Source: Stomorhina lunata (Eukaryota > Arthropoda > Insecta > Diptera > Rhiniidae). From it: a DNA stretch of 64,000 nt. The notes beneath the pieces were generated by a model. That model saw only the letters and a list, made by a program, of their open reading frames with translations. It did no database searches and was not told where the DNA came from. The position numbers and the translations under genes are program-made. The stretch covers positions 8,002,442-8,066,441 of the forward strand of contig OW121740.1 in the NCBI GenBank assembly GCA_933228675.1, written 5' to 3'. Shown piece by piece: positions 23,201 through 32,400 of the stretch; within the stretch, counting starts at the first letter, position 1; each line of letters opens with the position of its first letter.

Positions 23201-24458
23201 CATTAAGTATAATGTATTTCGGCACATTTTTTGATTGTAGTTTTTTAACAAATAATAATGCGATTGTTATGTATAATAGCGCATTATAATGAGATTATAA
23301 TGTATTATAAATAATGTGATTGTAATGCATTATAACAGTTGGTTATATTTAATTGTAATTTGATAATTTTTTTTGCTTATAATTTAATAAAACTCATTAT
23401 GTGGTTGTTATACATTGCAATTGATTACTTTGTACTACAACCCATTATAATGTGAATTGAAATTAATTTGAAAACTATTATAATGTGTGTTCCAGTACTT
23501 GAACGAAACTAACAAAAACAGTTCAAAGTTGTCAGAAATTACTTACATTGAAAATTTTGTATGGGAACACTTTTGAGTAAGTTTGGTTGTTTTTTCAAAT
23601 CTCTTATAATAATTATCTTGTTTTTAATATAAAAAATATATCTAATAACAAACTTCTTGCTTAATAATGTTTTATATCACTTACCTAAAGTCTTCTATTA
23701 ATGATCCAATCGCCTCGGACAGCTTTCGATGCGTTCTGCCCCAAGCTGACTCTTGCGTTATGTCGCCCAATAATGCTCTGGGATCGGGATCCAAATATTT
23801 ATCCAATTGCTTTCGTGCCGTTTTACTCAGCAAATCCATTTTGGTCAATACATTAACATGAGGCATTTCTAAATTAGCCATAACACTTAAGGCGGCCATG
23901 GTGCCGGATAAAAATTTGGCACCATCTATCATAAATTGTGAATCCACCAAGAATACAGTACATATACGAAAATTCCAAGACTCCAAAAGATCTACCAACT
24001 TTTTTCCCATATTCAAATGGGTAAATAGCTCAATTTGTCCCGGCATATCAAAAAGTATATAGTCATCGTCAGGTTCTACATTCAAGCCATCCTCTTCCTC
24101 GTCCCCACCGCCACACAATTGAGTTTTTAGCCATTCTTGATTTTCTATAAGGAACTCTAGACAAAACACTAAACCACCATTAGGACCAAAGTGCAATTCT
24201 TCATCGTCCATGGCATCATCGAGTTGTATAAGATCTCTAATATCGACCAGGGGTTGATAGTCAAAATGTTCAGCGGCCGGATCTAAATTAACCACCTCTA
24301 TAACGCGTTTGGAGTCTTGGGCATGTCGTTGCATGAAGGAACAGTAGGTCGACTTGAAAGGGAATGTAAACTGTAGTTGTATGTTTGATTAATGTATTAA
24401 TTCTTGGTCTTACCTTACCACTACCGGCTGGTCCTATTACCACCTGGGCATAACGCAT
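14279..24458 (-). CDS. CG2656: GPN-loop GTPase 3 (GPN3), split around a 9.2-kb intron
   Basis: GTPase of the GPN family, known with GPN1 for assembly and nuclear import of RNA polymerase II. Exon 1 is 24,458-24,414 (MRYAQVVIGPAGSGK), exon 2 is 24,352-23,685 and exon 3 is 14,444-14,279. Exon 2 ends in phase 2 (..DFAG) and exon 3 starts with T, making SLVRFVPMNVDDEESIQDLL, which matches the family's VRFLP..DEES..IQYGED tail. Total 292 aa, close to the human 284. Motifs: P-loop 9-16, GPN tripeptide 71-73, FDMPGQ, TKMDLL. An acidic insertion (CGGGDEEEDG) follows the GPN loop. The intron contains two complete genes. The symbol is the Drosophila GPN3 gene from memory; the family assignment is firm and the symbol less so. 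Confidence 0.93.
14747..16359 (-). CDS. hAT-transposase-derived CGGBP1-like protein, nested in a GPN3 intron
   Basis: Three exons, 16,359-15,696, 15,630-15,425 and 15,364-14,747, with GT-AG introns of 65 and 60 bp and compatible phases (1, then 0) give 495 aa without interruption. Residues about 25-60 hold a BED/U1-like finger (FCKLCLC...HQHFRTMKH). The centre (ILYNNVQLVVTEAINYMKTA, VLYPNMIYINCLLQSYHKMV) and the third exon (KATPGTWLTAAIYYHNN) follow the hAT transposase fold seen in CGG triplet repeat-binding protein 1 relatives, where TRWGTWL and VTxAxxYM are usual. Small introns, an intact frame and a nested position suggest a domesticated host gene, not a recent transposon; no terminal repeats were seen. 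Function is unknown, probably DNA binding. Confidence 0.75.
16360..17728. other. Head-to-head spacer between the nested hAT-derived gene and gfzf
   Basis: AT-rich DNA between two divergently transcribed genes, both inside the GPN3 intron. It probably carries both promoters and the gfzf 5' UTR (A-rich leader to 17,728). No other gene was recognised. Confidence 0.45.
17729..18136 (+). CDS. gfzf: FLYWCH zinc-finger exon/short protein of the gfzf locus
   Basis: A 135-aa open frame with an AAAA-ATG start. Residues about 10-80 form one FLYWCH finger: LRSVKGKDMLLVGEYLFHYD, YRWVCSRRKDKTPCRVRM, and HPHGP with the C..C..H-x-H ligands (C47, C56 region, H83-P-H85). The tail is basic and Lys/Arg rich, ending in TGA. 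It lies 830 bp upstream of an exon with three more FLYWCH fingers and a GST. Drosophila gfzf is described as having four FLYWCH fingers plus a GST, so this is probably its N-terminal part, or a short isoform. No in-phase GT donor joining it to the next exon is obvious, so the connection is unresolved. Confidence 0.78.
   Translation: MSEEYPAVEMLRSVKGKDMLLVGEYLFHYDDRTSKAYRWVCSRRKDKTPCRVRMYTTLIDEWDLTRHKVESIVGDHPHGPAEQDAITRAREKKRQADAEGLPCTLGNKSLKRRYQIQEMAKNTSSKKSKTALQEQ
18137..18966. other. Spacer/intron between the gfzf FLYWCH exons
   Basis: AT-rich, with no further coding exon recognised. A pyrimidine-containing CTTGTAG acceptor closes it at 18,966. A small exon linking the two FLYWCH blocks could be hidden here. 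Confidence 0.4.
18967..22530 (+). CDS. gfzf: gfzf: three FLYWCH fingers fused to glutathione S-transferase
   Basis: Nuclear chromatin-associated protein combining FLYWCH DNA-binding fingers with a GST fold. Exons 18,967-20,810, 21,771-21,912 and 21,970-22,530 join with matching phases (2, then 0). Fingers lie at about codons 52-125 (LKTAKGHHMVAIEGCVYRL), 225-300 (LPSLKGNRILIMNNMIFHYD) and 493-565 (LRSAKGGELLCVDGYIYHL), separated by acidic linkers. The last 231 residues (MKLYSVSDGPPSLAVRMCLK onward) are a delta/epsilon-like GST with NPQKEIPVLDDDGFYLSES and a helical C-domain ending HPFHPTRKNV. The first base follows a TAG acceptor and an in-frame stop, so the 5' exon must end in phase 0. An ATG at 21,778 could start a GST-only isoform. 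AATAAA overlaps the stop at 22,529. Confidence 0.9.
20900..21240. repeat. TTATAATG-rich degenerate repeat in the gfzf intron
   Basis: Dense repetition of short words such as CATTATAATGCG, GATTATAATG and TATAAAGCATTATA. Both strands read alike because TTATAA and CATTATAATG are palindromic. A second, longer block of the same words lies downstream of gfzf (22,795-23,480). Confidence 0.75.
22795..23480. repeat. TTATAATG-rich degenerate repeat downstream of gfzf
   Basis: Same word family as at 20,900-21,240: GCATTATAATG, GATTATAATG and TATAACGCGATT, more diverged and interspersed. It lies within the GPN3 intron. No gene is present. Confidence 0.75.
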
Positions 24459-24719
24459 TTTATTTTATTTTACTTAGTATTTACAATTAATTTTATTAGA
24501 TTAGAATGTTTTGTTTTTGTCGTTGAATTTCACATGAGTGCGGCTATTTTAAGGAGTTGCCACACAGTTAACGATATAAAATTTCCCTTTTTGGATATTT
24601 GTAGGGAAAAGGCTGCCGGTCTGTTACAAATGTGTTTTCAACGCTTTTAGGGGTTGCAGAGTTTTTGGCAAAGGGGAAGAGATTGATTTGTTTGAGTTAA
24701 CTTTTTAGGTTTAAGATTT
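24459..24719. other. GPN3 upstream region
   Basis: Short region expected to carry the GPN3 promoter. No specific element was recognised. Confidence 0.4.
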
Positions 24720-25740
24720 TTTCTATAGAAAATTTTCGAAATAAAAATTTTTCCATAGAAAATTTTTGGTATAAAAAATTTTTATAGAAAATTTTTTTAA
24801 GTATAAAAATTTTTCTATAGAAAATTTTTTGGTATAAAAACACAAAATTTTTCTATAGAAAATTTTTCCGTAAAAAAATGTTTCTATAGAAAATATTTCG
24901 ATAAAAAAACTTTTCTCTTTTAAAAATTTTTCTATAGAAAATTTTTCGCTATTAAAAATTTTTCTATAGAATTTTTTTTGCTATAAAAAATGTTTCTATA
25001 GAAAACTTTTCGGTAAAAAATTTTTTTATAGAAAGCTTTTCGGTAGAAAAAATTTTCTTTAGAAAATTTTTCGATAAAAAAATTTTTCGCTAAAAAACAA
25101 TTTTTCTATACTATTAAATTATTCTATAGAAATTTTTTTGAATGAAAACTATTTTATAAAAAAATATTTTTGGTATAAAAATTTTTCTATAGAAAATTTT
25201 TTGTACCAAAAGTCCTATAGAAAGACTTTTTTTCGCATAAACATTTTTCTGTAAAAAATTTTTTATAGAAAAATTTTTCGCTATTAAAAATTTTTCTATA
25301 GAAAATTTTTCGCTATTAAAAATTTTTCTATAGAAAATTTTTCGCTATTAAAAATTTTTTTATAGAAACTTTTTCTATAGAAAATTTTTCAGTAAAAAAA
25401 TTTTTTTCATAGAATATTTTTTGTTATTAAAAATTTTTCTATAGAAAATTTTTCGCTATTAAAAATCTTTCTATAGAAAATTTTTCGCTATTTAAAATTT
25501 TTCTATATAAAATTGTCCGCTATTAAAAATGTTTCTATAGATAATTTTTCGCTATTAAAGATTTTTCTATAATTACAAATTTTTCTATAGAAATATCTTC
25601 GCAAAAAAAATTTTTCGGTTAAAAAAAAATTTTTATTGAAAAATTTTCGGTAAAAAAATGTTTCTATAGAAAATTTTCTAAAAATCTTTCGCTATTACAA
25701 ATTTTTCTTTAGAAAATTATTTGTTCCTTAGGGTTTTTTT
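24720..25740. repeat. AT-rich 31-bp minisatellite array (CTATAGAAAATTTTTCGCTATTA type)
   Basis: About 30 divergent units of roughly 31 bp containing TTTTTCTATAGAAAATTTTT joined by linkers CGCTATTAAAAA, CGGTAAAAAA or CGATAAAAAA. It sits between the GPN3 promoter and the Usp8 3' end. Many substitutions and small indels suggest an older array. Confidence 0.88.
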
Positions 25741-26471
25741 ACAACATAAAAACCAATTTTTTTTTTTCAAAAAATAACAATATTTATTTAAGTTTGTTTT
25801 GGCTTATAATTAAATACGACAAACTAAAAGTTTTCATCGAATAAAATATAAGATACTATTTAATTAAATAAAATATTTTTATTTTGTATTTAATTTTTAA
25901 TTTTCTTAAAATAATTGTATTTCAGATTTATTTATTTATTTATAAGTTTATATAATAATAAAGGTAAATTTTTATTATTTTTAGTTAAATATAAACAGTA
26001 AGTCTTAATTAGATTAATGGAATTAAAAAAAGACTTGTAATAAATGGTAAACATGTATTTACACAAAGCCAATTTTTTTATTTATTTAAATAAATAAATA
26101 TATAAATGAAAATTAATAATAAGAAAATTAAGTTTTTTAAACTTGGTTTTGGAATTATATTTTCTATTTTTGATTTAAAGGTAAATAAATATCAAATATT
26201 AAATGTCTTATTCATAACAAAAACTTGTGGTTATGAATATGGCCCTTAAAGAAAAAGAATTGTATATATTAAAAATAATTAAAAAAAATTAACAAAATTA
26301 AAAAGTAACAAAAAAAAAACTAAACAAATATATAGTTTTCCTTTAAAATAAAACAAATAGAATTAAAATAAAAAATAATAAGAGTTTCTTTTAATTATTT
26401 AAGGCAAATTTTGATTAAAGACTAGAAGTAAGTTTACAACTAAAGTCTAATCCCTTACTCCTCCACTCTCA
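25741..26471. other. AT-rich spacer downstream of Usp8
   Basis: Very AT-rich, no ORF of note. It includes the Usp8 3' UTR on the minus strand. Confidence 0.4.
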
Positions 26472-29400
26472 TTACAGACGACACGTTTGGGATATAAATT
26501 GCGAGGGTGGTAGGCGTGTATAAAAAAGTATATAAGCGGCACTTGACACCACATTCGTGGGATCCAGTGGTGTAACAATTTGATCGTCGAATTTAAACCA
26601 ACGATCATAGGTACCGCTCTTACAAAATGCTGTATAGTGACCACTTTCCATGGAACCATAATGATTTGAGACGGCATATAGTTCATAAGATTTTGTGGTG
26701 TTGCGCCTGGATTCAGAGATACTCATGTAGGGTGACATATTGAGTTTCTCGAGGGGAAAGCGTAAATAGTTTTGTTTCTTTTTGTAGGAGGGCGTTATGG
26801 AGTCTGTATCAGCGTAAAATCTGAAAATAAAATAAATAAAAATATTTCTTTTAAAATTTTAAAGATTTAAAATTTTTCGAATATATTCGTTAATTTCGAA
26901 AAATTGTTAATGCAGGATTTTTTTTTCAAACATTTAATAATTTTCGTATAATCTTAGAAAAACTATTTAATATTCAATTTTTTTTTAAAGTATAAAGTAT
27001 GGAAAATATATCTATATTTTCAAAATTTTTGAAAAAAACTAAATAATTAAAAAAAATTCTATAGAAAATTTTTCGGTATAAAAATTTTTCTATAGAAAAT
27101 TTTTCGGTATAAAAATTTTTCTATAGAAAATTTTTCGGTATAAAAATTTTTCTATAGAAAATTTTTCGGTATAAAAATTTTTCTATAGAAAATTTTTCGG
27201 TATAAAAATTTTTCTATAGAAAATTTTTCGGTATAAAAATTTTTCTATAAAAAATTTTTTGGTATAAAAATTTTTCTATAGAAAATTTTTCGGTATAAAA
27301 ATTTTTCTATAGAAAATTTTTCGGTATAAAAATTTTTCTTTGGAATATTTTTCGGTGTTAAAATTTTTCTGTAGAATTTCGGTAATAAATTTTTCTATAG
27401 AAAATTTTTCGATAAAAATTTTTCTATAGAAAATTTTTCGGTATAAAATTTTTTCTATAGAATATTTCGGTATAAAAATTTTTATAGAAAATTTTTCGGT
27501 ATAAAAATTTTTCTATAGAAAATTTTTCGCTTTAAAATTTTTTTCTATAGAAAATTTTTCGGTATAAACATTTTTCTATAGAAAATTTTTCTTTATAAAC
27601 ATTTTTCTATAGAAAATTTTTCTTTATAAACATTTTTCTATAGAAAATTTTTCTTTATAAACATTTTTCTATAGAAAATTTTTCGGTATAAACATTTTTC
27701 TATAGAAAATTTTTCGGTATAAAAATTTTTCTATAGAAAATTTTTCGGTATAAAAATTTTTCTATAGAAAATTTTTCGGTATAAAAATTTTTCTATAGAA
27801 AATTTTTCGGTATAAAAATTTTTCTATAGAAAATTTTTCGGTATAAAAATTTTTCTATAAAAAATTTTTTGGTATAAAAATTTTTCTATAGAAAATTTTT
27901 CGGTATAAAAATTTTTCTATAGAAAATTTTTCGGTATAAAAATTTTTCTTTGGAATATTTTTCGGTGTTAAAATTTTTCTGTAGAATTTCGGTAATAAAT
28001 TTTTCTATAGAAAATTTTTCGATAAAAATTTTTCTATAGAAAATTTTTCGGTATAAAATTTTTTCTATAGAATATTTCGGTATAAAAATTTTTATAGAAA
28101 ATTTTTCGGTATAAAAATTTTTCTATAGAAAATTTTTCGCTTTAAAATTTTTTTCTATAGAAAATTTTTCGGTATAAACATTTTTCTATAGAAAATTTTT
28201 CTTTATAAACATTTTTCTATAGAAAATTTTTCTTTATAAACATTTTTCTATAGAAAATTTTTCTTTATAAACATTTTTCTATAGAAAATTTTTCGGTATA
28301 AACATTTTTCTATAGAAAATTTTTCGGTATAAAAATTTTTCTATAGAAAATTTTTCGGTATAAAAATTTTTCTATAGAAAATTTTTCGGTATAAAAATGT
28401 TTCTATAGAAAATTTTTCGGTATAAAAATGTTTCTATAGAAAATTTTTCGGTATAAAAATGTTTCTATAGAAAATTTTTTGGTATAAAAATGTTTCTATA
28501 GAAAATTTTTTGGTATAAAAATTTTCGAAAAGTTTTTTTTTAATGGAAAATATAATTAAATTTTCAAAAATTTTTCGAACAAAAAACTAAATAAATAATT
28601 TGTAGGTAACATAACCTAACCTAGGCGATGACAGAATAACACATTCACTCGGAGACCCTTTGTAATCCAGCAACTTGAGAGCTACAAGACAATTAGTACA
28701 ATAAAAGACTTAAACATAGTAAAGGTAACATGCAAGTGTTACAATGAAAGGTAGAGTCTTTATCTAAGTCTGTTGCGTCCAGCTTTGAAGTCTGTTTGCA
28801 CTTCTAGATGTCTTGGAGTAACTAGTGGATTCTTACTTACACACCTCCTTAAATGGCCTATATTTACAACCTGTTAAGGTTGCGCTCCGATCTTGTTCGC
28901 ATTTTATCCAATTTTTCTCATCTTGGTCTTTCCATCGAAGTTTCGGAAGTCCTCTTCTAACATTAGGGGCGCCGTTTTTATTCTAATTTTAAATTTTTCA
29001 TAGCAATTGTTTTTTCCAGGAGTGGGTTACTAACCCGACGCCCTAACCCATATTTTTATAGTTCTTATGGGAGAACTAGCGGCACAGTTTCTGCCAGGTA
29101 TTTGTGGTTTCCCCGCTGATCCTTGACCAGTACTTATATAGAAGTGGCACATAGGCGGGGCTATAGATGTCACCATATACCTTAGTTCTTGCCACACTAT
29201 AAAGCTTCGTTGGCAATTTCGTTGCCTTCGATGTTCCAATGATCGGGAACCCAACATAACCTATCCTTACACCGGCTGTTAAGTCGATTAAAACCAGTAT
29301 AAACTTCCTAACTAGTTTGGATGTGATACATTGTCCTTTCAGGGCTTTTAGGGCAATAGTAAATTGAAAATTCAAACAATTTTCAAAATCAGCAGTATTT

Positions 29401-32400
29401 TTAGAAATTCACTGAATTAGGTAAATTTTAACTTACCTTTTCAAATGTATCACCAAAACCGGTGGCAGTTTTGAAATATTCAACTTCTTGATCGCATCGC
29501 GTTTCTGCTTACAGGCCGGACAATTCCAGCCGTGTATACGTTCACCGCTAAAATACATATCCAAACATTGTGACAAGTGACATACATTGTTATTTTCGGG
29601 CAACTCCAGACTTAAATTCGAAAAGCAATCATATGTGGCCGATTCCTTATCGCAGGTGGTGCACTTAACAATACTCTTAATTTGGCCATAAAATAAATGC
29701 AAAATTAAACTTTCTTTTGACTTGGTAAAATCTAACCAGGCCTTATCCCAGGCTGTTGTCGGTTCACGCAGATATTCGGGCTGAGCGACCGTTTGTAAAT
29801 CTGAATGTAGCCAATCCATGAGAATGGTAAGAAATTCATGAGAATCCTGTTGTTCGATGCCACGAAACATTTTTTGATATTGGCCAATAACATACTGCAA
29901 TCAGAAGAATGAAAGTATGAGAGACAAATAAATAAATTGAATAAAATGAATGTATTAATTAATTGAATACACAAGAATACATGACATGTATGTCATACAT
30001 ATATCATTGAATAACGTTCAACTTACACGCAAATCCTTGCTGGCTACACATTTGTAGTTACCATTCCATAGAACTTTAATTAGTGCGGCGAGTTCTTCGA
30101 CAATTTGTCCTTTTGTTTTATTGTTGCGGCTTATGTAGTTTTTGTATTTGTCCGTTATACAATATTCGGCCAATTGTGGGGTATTGCTGAGGCACTGTAT
30201 TATACTGTTCATATAGCAGGTGTTGCCTAAATTCTTTAAGCCCGTTAAACCGCGACCCTAAATATATAAACAGAAGAAACGATTTAGTTTCAAGCAACAA
30301 AAGCAAGTATAGAATTAAACAAATTTACATGTGTTTTTTGTTTATTTGAGTAGAATTAAGAAAGAAATAAGAAAGGTGTGGTTGTTTTTGTTAAATTTTA
30401 AATATTATATTCGTTTAAAATTTGTTGATTGACCGCAAGAAGGTGTGAGGTGTTTTATTAAATAATATTGAGTATTAATTAATACATAGACATATAGGTT
30501 TTTAATATTTAAGGAATGCCCAGTTCAATAAGAAATAACTTTGTAAACGAAATTTGTTTACATTTTCAATCCCAAATAGACAACTCTAAATAGTCGCCTA
30601 GTTCCTGCACTCGGTTCTTGGTTAATAATTTCTTAGAAAATTCTGTAGTATACTTTTAGGAGGTCAGAAATATATAAAAGGTATGTGACGGAAATCGATC
30701 GATTTCAGATATATTCTTGAGATATTTTCGGTTATTTTTCAAAAAAAATGAAAATTCGGGCTTTAATATCTTATCTTTTATTTTTCTTACATTTTTTGTG
30801 GAAATGGGCAAAATTATCTCAAAAATATATCTGAAATCGATCGATTTCCATCATTATTATATAGTTTTATAAGCGAGGTTGCTTCGTTTATATCAAAAAG
30901 TTTATTAAGAATATTATGATCAGTTAACTTTTTGATTCGATTATTGCGTAATTAACTTTATCTTAAACCTCCTAAAAGAACATATCAAAACTCGAATCGC
31001 CTATAGAAATCTACTCCTGGTATTAAACAATCTTTACACTCTCCTAATTCATTAAAGTCTCCGGAATTTTTGAATTGTAAGAAATTATTGACATTTAGAC
31101 CTATTCACCAACGATACTTCGAAATTGAATCTTCTATCTATACATATATATAAAAACGAATTTGATCATTTTATGATTTTAAGAAAAATTGTAGCGCATG
31201 AGCCGCAAACATTACTAAGTTGGTATGACCTACCAACAGGTGGCGCCACTAAAAATTGCTTAAAATTAATTAAATCGCAAACTGTCATTTAATCATGATT
31301 ATGATCTTTAGCAAAGCTGTTTAGCATGAGCCGACGAAGGTTTGTAAATTGGTATGACCGATTTCCATTTGCTCATGTTATGTATGATCTTCAGAAAAAT
31401 TGTTGCATCAATTTTTAAATTGATGCGATTAATTCCCGATAGATGTCGCAAAAAATTTAAAAATTAGTTGAATCGTAAACTACGCATATACATTTGATTA
31501 TATAATGATCTTAAGCAAAGTTGTTGTGCAGCCAACGAAAGTTTCGAAGTTTTCTTTTCGTCAGTGAAATTTTAAATTTTGCCTACTTCTAAATTGTTTT
31601 TTTAAAATTCGAAAATTTTATAATTTTTTGAAAATTTTAAGAAAAATTTTATTTTTTTTTTAATTTTTCAAATATTTAATCCTATTGTTTTGCATACATT
31701 TAGGAGGGTTATGGTAACATATCTCATAAATGTTTGTTTAAATATTTAAGCAACTTGGAAGAGAAATGGATTTGTGGATTTGGACCACTGAACGTTTAAT
31801 ACAATTGTTTTAGATCAGTGTTACGTACCACTACAAAAACACATTTGCATTGTATTTGAAGCAGCGAAACAACCTTAATCAATCGTGAACTTCCTAAAAG
31901 TATGCCGTAGTAAGCCGTAGCTTAGAATCTAAGTCAATAAATTCAATTCAATACAAACTTCATTTGAATTTTTTATTATTTTATTTAAAGTTTTAATGCT
32001 TAATACGAATGTTAGGACTGTTTCGAGTTCATAATGACTTTACGAAATTCGATTTTGTTTAACGATAAAATCAAAAACAATTTACTAATTTATGTGTTAA
32101 CGCCTCCCCGAAAAAAACGTATTAAATCCTTAACACACTTTTCTACCGTATTCATACAACCAGACATTTTGCCGTTTAGAAATTTATAGCTTAAGATAAA
32201 GAAAAGAAATTAATTTAAACTAAAACTAAAGTCAAAGGTTGATGATTTTAGTGAAAATTGACTGAAAAAAAAAAAATAAAATATAACAAAGACATTATAA
32301 AATAGACAAACAGACACTGACCGACCAAAAGTTCTTTAAACACATTAAAGAATCACACCTTTTAGGTTAATAATTCAAAATAAATATTTAATAGTTTATA

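Noticed and set aside
26221..26446. Possible further Usp8 3' exon
   Set aside because: The catalytic domain is complete with the stop at 26,472; nothing downstream continues the family.
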